Notes: generated by a model not told the origin, from the sequence alone. A stretch of DNA of 64,000 nucleotides from Sulfurospirillum_A sp029027265 (GCA_029027265.1 CP093061.1:2108001-2172000), one strand, 5' to 3'. Shown: positions 37,080 to 46,627, counted from the stretch's first letter. Numbers and translations are program-made.

Positions 37080-39605
37080 ATGGAACTAAAATATAAAATA
37101 GAAGAGTTGATGAGTCAAAATACCGATGATTTTCAAATTTCAAAACTTATAAAAGAACATATAAAAGAGTATCTCAACTCTCTTGATGACATCTTTACTC
37201 AAAACCAAGGAAAAGATTTTTTAGTAAAACATACTAAAAAAATTGACCAATTTTTAATCCTTATCTACAAATACTCTCTAAGAAAATTCTTTGGTAATTA
37301 CCTTCCTTTTGCAAATCATATTCCTATTACACTTACTGCTATGGGGAGTTATGGGAGAGAAGAGCTTTGTGTATACTCAGATATAGATTTAATGATAGTA
37401 TACAAAGACATAGATGGATATAACTTAGAGCCTATAATAGAGTCAATGCTCTACCTTACTTGGGATGCAGGCTTGAAATTGGGTCACCGAGTGCACAAAG
37501 TTAATGAGCTTTTTGATGCTAGTAATAGCGATTTGACCATAAAAACTGCTATGCTAGAATCCAGGTACCTTTGTGGCTCAAATTTTTTGTGGATGGAGAT
37601 TGGAAAAGAGTTAAAAAGAATAGCAAAACATAATCTTCCTGAGTTTGCAAGAGAAGTTACAAAAGTATATCACCAAAGACGCAAAGACAATCCTCTTATG
37701 ATGGAACCCGACATCAAAAATGGAGTAGGAGGTCTAAGAGCTTCACATACTGTTAGGTGGCTTAGTCGAGCCATATTGGGTCGTGCAAAACTAAAAGAAC
37801 TAATTCCTACATATATAACAGAAAAAGAGTTTAAAGAGTATAGAGTTGCTCTGGAATTTCTTTACCGTGTGCGTTCAGCTCTTCATTTAAGTGCAAAGAA
37901 AAAACAAGATACACTCAATTTAGAATACATACCAGACATTGCAAAAAAACTTGGATTTAAAGATAAAAAACTCATAAATGCACAAATGCAACTATGCAAA
38001 AAAACTTTTTCTTCCATACATACTATTGATATAACTTGTCAAATATTTTTGAGAAAACTTGTTTCTCCCTACTTTTTTGAAACTGCAACTTTGCAGCAGC
38101 TAAGAAACAATAGACTTGAAAATGGAGTTTATAAAATAGACAATATAATTGTTGCAAAAAGAGAAAAACAACCAGAAACTTTTCTTCACGTCATAAAAGA
38201 GCTTGCAAAGATTGATGAAAAAAACATAAGATTTGATATTACATATGTGGACTATATAAGAAAAACCAATTTTGCAACTCATAATTCTGAAGAGATATAT
38301 CGTGAATTTAAAAAATTATTCTTTAACAATTACAGTTATCAAGCATTTAAAACTCTTTATAACTCACACTTGATAGAACAACTAATAAAACCTTTTTCAT
38401 ATATAAAACATCAAGCTCAATTTGATGGTTATCATAAATATCCTGTTGATAAACACTCAATTCTAGGATTATACTACTTAGAAAACATAAGCGAGCCGCT
38501 TATAAAAGCACTCTATGATGACCTTTGTGGTGAAGGAAAAGGATTGATAAAGCTTATTGTTCTTCTACACGATATAGGCAAAGGTAGGAGAGGAAATCAT
38601 AGTGAAGTGGGTGCTAAGATTTTTAGAGCATATGCCACTAAACTTGGATTTAACACAGAAGCTATAAATGTAGGTAGTATATTAATTAAATATCACACGC
38701 ATATGAGCAATACTGCTCTGCGAGAAGATATTTATAGCGAAGATGTAGTACTTTCATTTACTTCTAAAATCCAAGAACCTAAAATTCTAAAACTTCTATA
38801 TATACTTACATATTGTGATGTAAATGCTGTTGGGGACAATATATATAGTGGATTTACATCTAAACTTTTAAAAGAACTGTATCACCTATCAAATGAAATG
38901 TTCGATAAAAAAGAGCTTATAGGTGAAACAAGAAGAAGGCTTAGAAAAGAAAATTCTCTAAAGAAAAATGAAGAGTTTAAAATTCTTCCAAGAATACTGC
39001 AAAGAAAAATTCTCTCTATTTCCTCTAACTATTTTTTTATAAAACACAAACCTCATGAAATTCTCAAAATTGCCACCATAGCAAAAGATGCCAATACTTA
39101 TGAGTTTAAGATAGAAAATGAATCTCATCTGAGTATCTCTATCATAAAATCACAAGAGTTAAACGTCGGTTACCTTTTAGGAAAACTTGGTTATTTAGAT
39201 TTGAGGAATATGGAAGTATTTAAACTATATGATAATAAAAAATATTTCAAAATAGATTTTCATGAAAAGGTCGAAAATAGCGATATAGCTCCTATTGAAA
39301 CCTTAATAAAACAGAGCTTTGATATGAGTAAATCAACTACACTATGCAAACCAATCATAAGAGAAAATGAGATAAAAATGGACTGTGAGCATGCTAAAAG
39401 TGTTATAAAACTCAGTGTAAATACAAAAAATCAAAAAGGTCTAATGGCCTACATGATGAGTGTCTTTGATGATGAAGGAATAGAGGTATCGACTGCTAAG
39501 ATACAGACCATAAAGAACCGTGCGAGAAATCTCTTTTTAATCGAAAAAAAGATAAACTTATGCGATAATAAAAATAAAATTTTAGAATTATTTATAACAA
39601 GATAA
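37080..39605 (+). CDS. glnD: GlnD-like nucleotidyltransferase/HD protein ([protein-PII] uridylyltransferase)
   Basis: Domains in order: an NTase core with GSYGREELCVYSDIDLMIVY (G-S plus DxD metal ligands), a GlnD-type helical region (MMEPDIKNGVGGLRASHTVRW), an HD phosphohydrolase (VLLHDIGKGRRGNHSEVGAKIF) and a C-terminal ACT-like region (LSVNTKNQKGLMAYMMSVFDDEGIEVSTAKIQT). In other bacteria GlnD uridylylates and deuridylylates PII in response to glutamine. The 841 residues fit. Sequence similarity outside these motifs is low, so the exact target is inferred. An AGGGGA ribosome-binding site precedes the ATG. glmS follows 18 bases downstream. Confidence 0.82.
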   Translation: MELKYKIEELMSQNTDDFQISKLIKEHIKEYLNSLDDIFTQNQGKDFLVKHTKKIDQFLILIYKYSLRKFFGNYLPFANHIPITLTAMGSYGREELCVYSDIDLMIVYKDIDGYNLEPIIESMLYLTWDAGLKLGHRVHKVNELFDASNSDLTIKTAMLESRYLCGSNFLWMEIGKELKRIAKHNLPEFAREVTKVYHQRRKDNPLMMEPDIKNGVGGLRASHTVRWLSRAILGRAKLKELIPTYITEKEFKEYRVALEFLYRVRSALHLSAKKKQDTLNLEYIPDIAKKLGFKDKKLINAQMQLCKKTFSSIHTIDITCQIFLRKLVSPYFFETATLQQLRNNRLENGVYKIDNIIVAKREKQPETFLHVIKELAKIDEKNIRFDITYVDYIRKTNFATHNSEEIYREFKKLFFNNYSYQAFKTLYNSHLIEQLIKPFSYIKHQAQFDGYHKYPVDKHSILGLYYLENISEPLIKALYDDLCGEGKGLIKLIVLLHDIGKGRRGNHSEVGAKIFRAYATKLGFNTEAINVGSILIKYHTHMSNTALREDIYSEDVVLSFTSKIQEPKILKLLYILTYCDVNAVGDNIYSGFTSKLLKELYHLSNEMFDKKELIGETRRRLRKENSLKKNEEFKILPRILQRKILSISSNYFFIKHKPHEILKIATIAKDANTYEFKIENESHLSISIIKSQELNVGYLLGKLGYLDLRNMEVFKLYDNKKYFKIDFHEKVENSDIAPIETLIKQSFDMSKSTTLCKPIIRENEIKMDCEHAKSVIKLSVNTKNQKGLMAYMMSVFDDEGIEVSTAKIQTIKNRARNLFLIEKKINLCDNKNKILELFITR

Positions 39606-39623
39606 AAATACAAAGGTATATAT

Positions 39624-41435
39624 ATGTGTGGAATTGTTGGCTATATTGGTGAAGGTGAAAAAAAAGAGTTCTTACTAAGTGGACTCAAAGAGTTAGAATA
39701 CAGAGGTTACGATAGTGCTGGAATAGCTGTGCTAAAAGATGGTCATATATCTTCTTTTAGAGCTTTAGGAAAACTAGAGAACTTGATTCATAAAACTGCC
39801 TCATTTTCAAGTGATGGTTTTGGACTTGGAATTGGTCACACAAGATGGGCAACTCACGGTAAGCCAACGGAAGCAAATGCTCATCCTCATCGTGGTGAGT
39901 TCTCTTATATTATTCACAACGGTATAATTGAAAACTATAAAGAGATGAAAAAAAATCTTCAAAGTAAAGGAGTGAAATTTTTATCTCAAACAGACTCTGA
40001 AGTTATAGTTCATCAATTTGAAAAATTCATAAATGAAGGGCTAAATGCACAAGAATCTTTCAAAAGTACCATAGAGATGCTTCAAGGTGCTTATGCAATT
40101 TTACTCATAACAAAAGATGAGCCAGATACAATCTTTTTTGCTAAAAATGCGGTACCTCTCATACTAGGACAAAATGCAAAAAACGAGAAGTTTATTAGTT
40201 CTTCTGATTCACCTCTTATTGGCTATGCTACTGAAGTTGTATATCTTGAAGATGGTGAGTATGGTTGGGTAAAAAAAGATGAAATTTCCCTTTTTATGAA
40301 TGAAAAACCTGTTATTCCTACATTTGCAACTCTTGGACGTGATAAAATTTATGCTCAAAAAGATGGTTTTAGATTCTTTATGGAAAAAGAGATATACGAG
40401 CAGTCAAGCGTAGTAAGTGAAACACTTATGGGTAGAATAAACGATGAGAGCGTAGAACTAGATGAACTTAAAGATATGGATTTCTCAAACATAGATTCCA
40501 TAAAAATATGTGCTTGTGGAACTAGCTACCATGCTGGTCTTACAGCAGCTTATCTTTTTGAACGACTCTCAAAAATGAGATGTCAAGTGGAAATTGCTAG
40601 TGAATTTAGATATAAAGAGCCTCTTTTAGATAAAAAAACACTATTTTTAGTCATAAGCCAAAGTGGTGAGACTGCTGATACGCTTGAAGCCTTAAAGATG
40701 GCAAAAAAAGCGGGTATGAAAACTCTTGCTATTTGTAATGTTGATAACTCATCTATTGTAAGACTCTGCGATACAACTTTACTAACAAGAGCAGGCATTG
40801 AAAAAGGTGTTGCAAGTACTAAAGCTTTTGCTACTCAAATCGTCACTCTTTGGTTACTTTCTCTATACATTGGAAAAATAAAAAATAGTATATGTAGTGA
40901 AAAAATAAAGAGTGAGATTAAAGCTCTTTTGCATACTCCCTCAGCCTTACATGTAAAGGATGATACACACGAAAAAATTAAACGTTTGTCTAAAAGATAT
41001 CTACATGGACACGGTTTCTTTTTCATAGGACGTGACATATTTTTTCCACTTGCTCTTGAGGGTGCATTGAAACTAAAAGAGATAAGCTATCTTCATGCTG
41101 AGGGTTACCCTTCTGGAGAGATGAAACATGGTCCGATTGCACTAGCAGATAGTGAACTTTTCACAGTGGCACTAATGCCTCAAAATATGCTTTATGATAA
41201 AACAAAAAGTAATGTAGAAGAGTTAAGTGCTAGAGATGCTACCATACTTGCTATAAGTCCTAAAGAGTTTGACTTAGCAGATGACTTTATAAAAACTTCA
41301 GTGCAATCTCACCCTATGAGTGAGTTTTTTGAAATGATGATAATCACTCAAATCTTAGCACTTGAAATCGCAGTAAGATTAGGTAACGATGTAGATATGC
41401 CAAGAAACTTAGCTAAAAGTGTAACAGTAGAGTAA
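39624..41435 (+). CDS. glmS: Glutamine-fructose-6-phosphate aminotransferase (isomerising)
   Basis: GlmS makes glucosamine-6-phosphate from fructose-6-phosphate and glutamine, feeding UDP-GlcNAc for the wall. The mature N-terminal Cys (MCGIVGYIG), HTRWATHGKP, and two SIS domains (CGTSYHAGL, ISQSGETADTLEAL, EGYPSGEMKHGPIAL) are present, ending DMPRNLAKSVTVE with the usual terminal signature. Length 603 is standard. It lies between the glnD-like gene and a cytochrome c lipoprotein gene that starts one base after its stop. Confidence 0.97.
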   Translation: MCGIVGYIGEGEKKEFLLSGLKELEYRGYDSAGIAVLKDGHISSFRALGKLENLIHKTASFSSDGFGLGIGHTRWATHGKPTEANAHPHRGEFSYIIHNGIIENYKEMKKNLQSKGVKFLSQTDSEVIVHQFEKFINEGLNAQESFKSTIEMLQGAYAILLITKDEPDTIFFAKNAVPLILGQNAKNEKFISSSDSPLIGYATEVVYLEDGEYGWVKKDEISLFMNEKPVIPTFATLGRDKIYAQKDGFRFFMEKEIYEQSSVVSETLMGRINDESVELDELKDMDFSNIDSIKICACGTSYHAGLTAAYLFERLSKMRCQVEIASEFRYKEPLLDKKTLFLVISQSGETADTLEALKMAKKAGMKTLAICNVDNSSIVRLCDTTLLTRAGIEKGVASTKAFATQIVTLWLLSLYIGKIKNSICSEKIKSEIKALLHTPSALHVKDDTHEKIKRLSKRYLHGHGFFFIGRDIFFPLALEGALKLKEISYLHAEGYPSGEMKHGPIALADSELFTVALMPQNMLYDKTKSNVEELSARDATILAISPKEFDLADDFIKTSVQSHPMSEFFEMMIITQILALEIAVRLGNDVDMPRNLAKSVTVE

Positions 41436-41436
41436 A

Positions 41437-41934
41437 ATGAAATATTTTCTAATTTTTACGCTATTTCTATTTTATGGCTGTGACAAAAATAAAGAGACAA
41501 AAACAATAGCTCCTTTACATGTAAAGCCAAAAGTTAAACCTTTACATGTAGAGATAAAAGAGATTGAAGATGAGCTAGGTAAAATTGACTCTCTTGAATA
41601 TCTCGAAAACTATATAATAGACATAATTAACAATGGTTCAAATGCCAAACTAGGCTTTCCATCCGGATCTATGGAGGGTGGATATGCATACAAAACAGAC
41701 GCTCCAAACATAGCAAGATATGTCGTGACTCTTTCAAACAAACAAAGTAGCGATGATAAACAAGGTAAAAAAACAGAAATATTTTACAGTAGTAACTGTG
41801 GTGGTTGCCATGGTAATGAAGGAAAAGGGTTAAATGGTGCCTTTCCTGATCTGTCTTTAGATACACTGCAAGGAATTAGAGAGAAAAAAGAGTGTTTACA
41901 AACAAAACTTGCTACAATAAAAGAACTGATTTAG
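41437..41934 (+). CDS. Monohaem c-type cytochrome lipoprotein
   Basis: The N-terminus MKYFLIFTLFLFYGCDKN is a lipoprotein signal with a lipobox (FYGC), so the protein is probably anchored at the periplasmic side of a membrane. A single haem site CGGCH lies in FYSSNCGGCHGNEGKGLNGAFPDLS, as in small class I cytochromes c. The distal Met ligand is not obvious after the motif. Near the N-terminus two LHV tripeptides (APLHVKPKVKPLHVE), both encoded by TACATGTA, form a low-complexity linker. It probably carries electrons in respiration; the partner is unknown. Confidence 0.75.
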   Translation: MKYFLIFTLFLFYGCDKNKETKTIAPLHVKPKVKPLHVEIKEIEDELGKIDSLEYLENYIIDIINNGSNAKLGFPSGSMEGGYAYKTDAPNIARYVVTLSNKQSSDDKQGKKTEIFYSSNCGGCHGNEGKGLNGAFPDLSLDTLQGIREKKECLQTKLATIKELI

Positions 41935-41943
41935 GAGTTTACC

Positions 41944-43203
41944 TTGGTTAATTATACAAAGCAAATAACTATACTTTATGTTGAAGATGAAGTAACAGTA
42001 AGAGATGGTTATAAGAGAATGTTAAGTCGGTATTGCAAAAATCTATACATTGCAAAAGATGGTCTTGAAGGACTTGAACTCTACAAAAAATACTTACCTA
42101 ACATAGTTATAAGTGCTATACATATGCCTCATAAAAATGGAATTGAAATGGCAAAAGAAATGTTAGCTATAAACGAAAATCAAGCCATCTTATTTACCAC
42201 TGCACACACAAAATCAGAGTATACTTTAGAGGCACTTAATCTTAGTGTAGATGGTTACCTAGTTAAACCTGTAGATAAAAAAAAGCTAAAAATAAAACTA
42301 GATAGTATAGCTAAAAATATTATACTTGAAAAAGATAGTATAAAAAATCAAAAAATTTTACAAAGGATACTAGATAATCAATCTAGTATCACACTACTTA
42401 CAAACTTTGAAACTATTGAATTTGCTTCAAAATCGTTCTACTCACTTTTTGGAATTAAAAACAAAGAAGAATTTTTTAATTTGCACCCATTTTTTCTAGG
42501 TATATTTGTAAACCATAAGAACTATATAAATGGTGAAACTCAAAAAGGATTTTTAAAAAAATTTTATGATACAAAACAAGAGCATAGGATTGTTTCCATT
42601 GCTTCTGTTCTTTGTTCAGTAAAAACTTTTTATATTGAAATTGATATGATTGATAATTTATATATCTTAACACTTACTGACATCACTGAACTACAAAAAA
42701 ATAAACTAGATGCAGAGTATAAAGCAACTCACGACAAATTAACTGCGTCGTACAATAGAATGAAATTTGAAGAGTTCTTAGAAATAAAATATCAAAGTGT
42801 ACTTAGATATAAAAAAAGCTTATGTTTGGCTATCATTGATATAGATTTTTTTAAAAAAGTAAATGATGATTACGGACATCAAGCAGGAGATGAAATACTC
42901 AAAAAACTAACAAAAATTTGCCTAAGTGCTATAAGAAAAACTGACCTATTTGCTAGATGGGGAGGAGAAGAGTTTGTGTTACTCATGGATGAAACAACAA
43001 TCAAAAATGCAAACTTTATTTGTGAGAAATTAAGAGCTGCAGTAGAAAATTTCAAGCATCCAAAACTACCACAAATTACAATTAGTATAGGACTAAGTGA
43101 AATTAAAATAGATGAGACCAAAGAAGATTTTTTCAAAAGAGCGGATGATGCACTTTACAAAGCAAAATATACAGGAAGAAATAAGGTTATAAGTTGTGAA
43201 TAA
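41944..43203 (+). CDS. Response regulator-GGDEF diguanylate cyclase lacking the phospho-acceptor Asp
   Basis: The receiver domain (residues about 5-120) keeps the acidic pocket (LYVEDE), the Thr (FTTAH) and the Lys (YLVKP). The phosphorylation Asp is replaced by Ala in VISAIHMPHKNG (Ala58, codon GCT at 42115-42117; one base from GAT). A linker with a PAS-like region follows (ITLLTNFETIEFASKSFYSLFG...), then a GGDEF domain with an intact active site (RWGGEEFVLL) and an RxxD inhibitory site (RKTD) five residues before it. It probably still makes c-di-GMP but cannot be phosphorylated normally. The start is TTG after AGGAG at good spacing. The broken sensor kinase gene overlaps its 3' end. Confidence 0.88.
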   Translation: MVNYTKQITILYVEDEVTVRDGYKRMLSRYCKNLYIAKDGLEGLELYKKYLPNIVISAIHMPHKNGIEMAKEMLAINENQAILFTTAHTKSEYTLEALNLSVDGYLVKPVDKKKLKIKLDSIAKNIILEKDSIKNQKILQRILDNQSSITLLTNFETIEFASKSFYSLFGIKNKEEFFNLHPFFLGIFVNHKNYINGETQKGFLKKFYDTKQEHRIVSIASVLCSVKTFYIEIDMIDNLYILTLTDITELQKNKLDAEYKATHDKLTASYNRMKFEEFLEIKYQSVLRYKKSLCLAIIDIDFFKKVNDDYGHQAGDEILKKLTKICLSAIRKTDLFARWGGEEFVLLMDETTIKNANFICEKLRAAVENFKHPKLPQITISIGLSEIKIDETKEDFFKRADDALYKAKYTGRNKVISCE

Positions 43204-43771
43204 TCAATCGCAAAAAGAAAAAGAGATAAGAAACAGCATCTTTGCTCTGCCTATCATTTCTATGGTTATTCTCATTCTTATAGTTTCAACTATTGTTGTC
43301 TTTTTTTAAGAGATATTAAAAAAGTTAAAATAAAAGAGTTAAAAACAAAGAGAGAATTTTAAATATAGAGGTAGAAATAAAAGAAGAGATAAAAAATCTA
43401 AACCATAATACAGAAGAGATGTTAAAATCAAGAATCAATGAAGCCTCTTCTATTGTGTATAAAATCATAGAAGAAAATCCAGACAAATCACAAGAAAAGA
43501 TAAAAAAATTAGTAGGGCAAGTTTTAGGTGTTATTAGATACAACGGGGGGGGGTAGAGGCTATTACTATGTTTATGATTTTCTTACAAAAAAAGTATTAG
43601 TGCATCCAATAAAAAAACTTATTGATGTAGATTTCACCAATATTAAAGATAAAAAAGGCACACTTATTATTCAAGGTGATGAAGAGATTGCAAAAGGAGA
43701 TGGAGAAGGTTTCAGGCATCTGTATTTTGCAAAACCTGATTTTCCTAATCAAGAATTTAAAAAAATTAACT
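43196..43771 (+). pseudogene. N-terminal half of a Cache-domain sensor histidine kinase, frameshifted and cut by an IS
   Basis: A GTG start (43196) overlaps the end of the REC-GGDEF gene. It reads a membrane helix (IFALPIISMVILILIVSTIVVFF) and then stops near 43307 at a seven-T run. Beyond it, the Cache sensor continues in other frames: MLKSRINEASSIVYKIIEENPDKSQEKIKKLVGQVLGVIRYN, then after a nine-G run (43545-43553) GYYYVYDFLTKKVLVHPIKKLIDVDFTN and GEGFRHLYFAKPDFPNQEFKKI. The coding stops at the IS5-type element (43772). The remainder of the protein lies at 47766-49034 on the other strand. Confidence 0.8.
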
Positions 43772-44686
43772 AGACTTCTTGCAAAACTCATTTTGAACAA
43801 ACATTAAAACCACGGTCAAAATTCACTAATGCACATATCAAATTAAAGCGGAGATTGAAGCGCTTTCTACGGTTACGATATTTTTGCGTAAGGATTTGAA
43901 AAGTTTTTAATTTAGCATTGACATGCTCAATACAAATAAAAGCTGATGCTTCTATTTTATTTTGAGTTTTTTGTGTATTGGTTAATGGATATAACTTTGA
44001 TGATTTGTATGGTATTTGAATATTGACATGTTGCTTTTTAATTCCAAGGTAACCTAAATCTACATAGATACAAGTCTCAGATTTTACAGAAAGATTACTT
44101 TGTTTAAAAAGTTTGAAATCATGTGTAGTACCTTTACAGGTGTGAGCACAAATAATCCTTTCATCTTTATCAATAACTATTTGACCCTTTAATGTGTGGT
44201 TTCGTTTTTCCCCTGAATAGTACTCTCTTTGCTTTTTTTTGGTCGCTGTATTGGGGACTCAGTAGCATCAATAACGATAAACTCCAAATCAATATTATCT
44301 CCATATAAAGCTCGTTTACTTGGTAGTGAAAATTTACCTGACTTAATTAAAATATCTTCAACTTCTCGTACAACTCTTGAAGCTGTAGATTCACTTACGC
44401 TGTAATCAAAGCCTATATGCTCTAAGGTTCTGTACTCTCTATAATAACTTAACATCAAAAGTACTTTATCTTCTGGTGATAAACTTTTTCTTCCTCCAAC
44501 TCCATGATTTTTAGTTCTCTCTTTTTCATATGCTATGAAAATCGCAATCATCTCATTAAAAGTATTTTCATTTACACCAATAAGTCGTTTAAAATTCTTT
44601 CGTGGTTTCTTTTGTAGTTGTTTGTATTTACTCATATAAACTTTTAAGCATTTTTTGTACCTACTTTTGAGTTTCGCAAGAAGTCT
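43772..44686 (-). mobile_element. IS5-type insertion sequence, copy 1 (915 bp)
   Basis: Terminal repeats read AGACTTCTTGCAAAACT at 43772 and, inverted with one mismatch, at the right end (44686). Copy 2 (49035-49949) has exactly the same length, lies in the opposite orientation and differs at only a few bases (two noted by eye). Target-site bases are ACT on the left and ATT on the right, so this copy no longer has a matching pair, as expected after recombination plus one mutation. Confidence 0.88.
43788..44635 (-). CDS. IS5-family transposase with -1 frameshift (copy 1)
   Basis: The first frame (44189-44635) carries MSKYKQLQKKPRKNFKRLIGVNENTF, the HTH-like region and the first Asp in VIDATESPIQRPKK. 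The second frame, running to TGA 43788-43790, carries YVDLGYLGIKKQHVN and IEHVNAKLKTFQILTQKYRNRRKRF. The frames overlap at the slippery heptamer A-AAA-AAC (GGA AAA AAC) near the end of the first frame. The total span is 848 bases, as needed for one -1 shift. The element looks intact. Confidence 0.85.
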
Positions 44687-44729
44687 ATTAGTTCAAAAAA
44701 GTTATTGTATGGGATATAAAGTAGTATTT

Positions 44730-45089
44730 TTATAAATCAATAAGTAAATTTTTAATAAATAGCTCAAATGATGGTAAATTTAAACTACTATTTCTTTGTT
44801 TTTTTCCCCACATTGGTTCAGGAAAGTAAGAATCCTCTTCAAACCGAGCCATAACATGGCAATGCATATGAGGAAGATAGTTACCAAACATAGCTATATT
44901 TACCTTTTTAGGATTATAATACTTTATCATCTGTTTTTCTATGATTAGCATAGTTTCAAATAATGTAATCCTAGTTTTGTCATCACAATCGCTTAGTTCT
45001 TTATATGGTTTACATGTAAAGATCTTTAGCCAAGGTATTTCTGATTTTTCAACTTCTATATAGATATTTTCATTCTTAAAAATTTTCAT
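44730..45089 (-). CDS. HIT-family nucleotide hydrolase
   Basis: The 119-residue protein ends its core with the histidine triad-like HMHCHVMARF (residues near 80), the active site for hydrolysis of nucleoside phosphoramidates or Ap4A. Around it, YNPKKVNIAMFGNYLPHMHCH is typical of the small HIT proteins of Campylobacterota. Its ATG overlaps the stop region of the AmrS-like gene, so the two are probably one transcript. Substrate unknown. Confidence 0.85.
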   Translation of the reverse strand: MKIFKNENIYIEVEKSEIPWLKIFTCKPYKELSDCDDKTRITLFETMLIIEKQMIKYYNPKKVNIAMFGNYLPHMHCHVMARFEEDSYFPEPMWGKKQRNSSLNLPSFELFIKNLLIDL

Positions 45090-45913
45090 TAGATATTTCC
45101 TAAGTATACGTTTTGTATGTTATGTTTTTTTGCTATTGTGTAAGCAATTTTAAGTTTTTCCATTGGTGTTCTTTTAGTCTCCATCATCTTATAATCAGGA
45201 TGATAAGCACTAATATGCCAAGGAGTATCAATTCCAAGTTCATTTGCAATAAAAGTTGCAATAAGGTTTATTTGCTCATCGTTAAGACTTGGTATATAAA
45301 GAGTAGTTATCTCTACATGTAAGCCTTTTTGCTTTAGAGTTTTAGCATTTTCTAAGACTACATGTAAAGAGCCTTTTAATATTTTTTTATAGTGTTTTTC
45401 ATCATATGACTTTATATCTATGTTGATAGCATCAATGAAAGCAGGCATTTCTTGACAAAGTTCATGTGACATAAAACCATTACTTACCATAATGTTTTTC
45501 AAGCCCACTTTTTTTGCTTCGATGGCTATGTCTTTAAGATAAGGAAAAAAAATAGTAGGTTCATTGTAAGTATAAGAGATAGATTTGCATTTATGGTGAA
45601 GTGCTAATTCAATTATATCTTTTGGGCTGATATAGTTTGTTGTATTAAACTCTTTTGTTTGAGATAATTGCCAGTTTTGACAAAATGGACACTTAAAATT
45701 ACAGCCAACTGTTCCAAGAGAAAGAGTGTTTGTATGCGGTAAAAAATGATACAGAGGTTTCTTCTCAATAGGGTCTACATGTAAAGCAGTTGGGTAGCCA
45801 TACACTCTACATGTAAGGATTCCATTTTCATTTGAATTTACTCCACATATTCCAACTTGTCCCTCATTAATCTGACAATAGTGCGAACAGAGTCTACATG
45901 TAATCTTTTTCAT
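45089..45913 (-). CDS. amrS: AmmeMemoRadiSam-type radical SAM enzyme (AmrS-like), short form
   Basis: The radical-SAM cluster motif is CNFKCPFC, preceded by an N-terminal cysteine cluster (CRLCSHYC...GICGV). SYTYNEPTIFFPYL, INIDIKSYDEKHYKKI and WHISAYHPDYKM are family segments. The family usually has about 330 residues; this one has 274 and ends at NVYLGNI, lacking the usual C-terminal Cys-rich tail. Its partners AMMECR1 and Memo are not in the window. Its biological role is unsettled. The gene contains five TACATGTA palindromes (45314, 45359, 45776, 45808, 45895), the densest cluster seen. Confidence 0.8.
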   Translation of the reverse strand: MKKITCRLCSHYCQINEGQVGICGVNSNENGILTCRVYGYPTALHVDPIEKKPLYHFLPHTNTLSLGTVGCNFKCPFCQNWQLSQTKEFNTTNYISPKDIIELALHHKCKSISYTYNEPTIFFPYLKDIAIEAKKVGLKNIMVSNGFMSHELCQEMPAFIDAINIDIKSYDEKHYKKILKGSLHVVLENAKTLKQKGLHVEITTLYIPSLNDEQINLIATFIANELGIDTPWHISAYHPDYKMMETKRTPMEKLKIAYTIAKKHNIQNVYLGNI

Positions 45914-45931
45914 AAGTGCATTTTAACCAAA

Positions 45932-46504
45932 TTAATTCCAAAAAGTGGCATTTTCTAGTTTTTCTTTTATATGTTTCCAAAGTAGTGGACTAGCATTTTG
46001 TATTACTTTGTTTTTATTTAAAACTTGTTCTAAACTAACGCTGTTTTCAATCCAACTTTGTCCATTATTGTTTAGGTTTTGAAGTACAGGAATGATTCTA
46101 TCAAGTGCTTTGGCAAATTTAGATTCAATAGTTTTTTCACTTTCAAATTCTTCCCAAATATTTGTAAATTCTTTTTCTAAATTTTCTGGCAATAATCCAA
46201 AAATGCGTTTTGCTGCTTTTATTTCTTTTTCTTGGACTTCTTTTTTCCCCGTAGTGTCATAAACAAGGACATCACCGGCATCTATTTCTACAATGTCATG
46301 TAAAAGCATCATTTTCATAACTTTATGTGTATCAATTTTTCTATTAGCATCCTCTGCTAAAATCATTACTAAAAGAGAAACATGCCAACTATGTTCTGCT
46401 GAATTTTCATAACGATTAAGTCCAATGGGTTTATTCTTTCTTAATACCGCTTTTAATTTTTCTAATTCTAATATAAATTCAATTTTCTTAAGCGTGTTTT
46501 GCAT
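45932..46504 (-). CDS. HD-domain hydrolase (YfbR/HDDC2-like nucleotidase family)
   Basis: The HD metal site is visible as NSAEHSWHVSLLVMILAE (His) and MMLLHDIVEIDAGDV (His-Asp), with a late Asp in FAKALDRIIPVLQN. This arrangement fits the HDDC2/YfbR group of 5'-deoxynucleotidases. An upstream ATG exists at 46561, but I prefer ATG 46504 (MQNTLKKIEFILELEKLK), preceded by AAGG and matching the family start. Its substrate is inferred only. It is divergent from the transglycosylase gene. Confidence 0.8.
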   Translation of the reverse strand: MQNTLKKIEFILELEKLKAVLRKNKPIGLNRYENSAEHSWHVSLLVMILAEDANRKIDTHKVMKMMLLHDIVEIDAGDVLVYDTTGKKEVQEKEIKAAKRIFGLLPENLEKEFTNIWEEFESEKTIESKFAKALDRIIPVLQNLNNNGQSWIENSVSLEQVLNKNKVIQNASPLLWKHIKEKLENATFWN

Positions 46505-46621
46505 GTTTTGCCTTATGTGATTTTTATGTGTTATTATAACATTCAATTGTGCATTCAACAAGTAAAGTCAAAATTCTGAGTATGTACTTTGTTGAAAATC
46601 TTTTTTGTAAGAGTTTTTTAG

Positions 46622-46627
46622 TACAAT
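46622..46627 (+). promoter_or_regulatory. TACAAT -10 element placed for a leaderless mltC-like transcript
   Basis: TACAAT at 46622-46627 is followed by six bases and the ATG at 46634, so transcription would begin on or beside the start codon. No Shine-Dalgarno is visible before the ATG. The GGDEF pseudogene at 61295 has the same TACAAT placed seven bases before its ATG. Confidence 0.4.

Noticed and set aside
39600..39623. A glmS ribozyme upstream of glmS
   Set aside because: Only 18 bases separate glmS from the preceding gene, far too short; such ribozymes are also not expected in this phylum.
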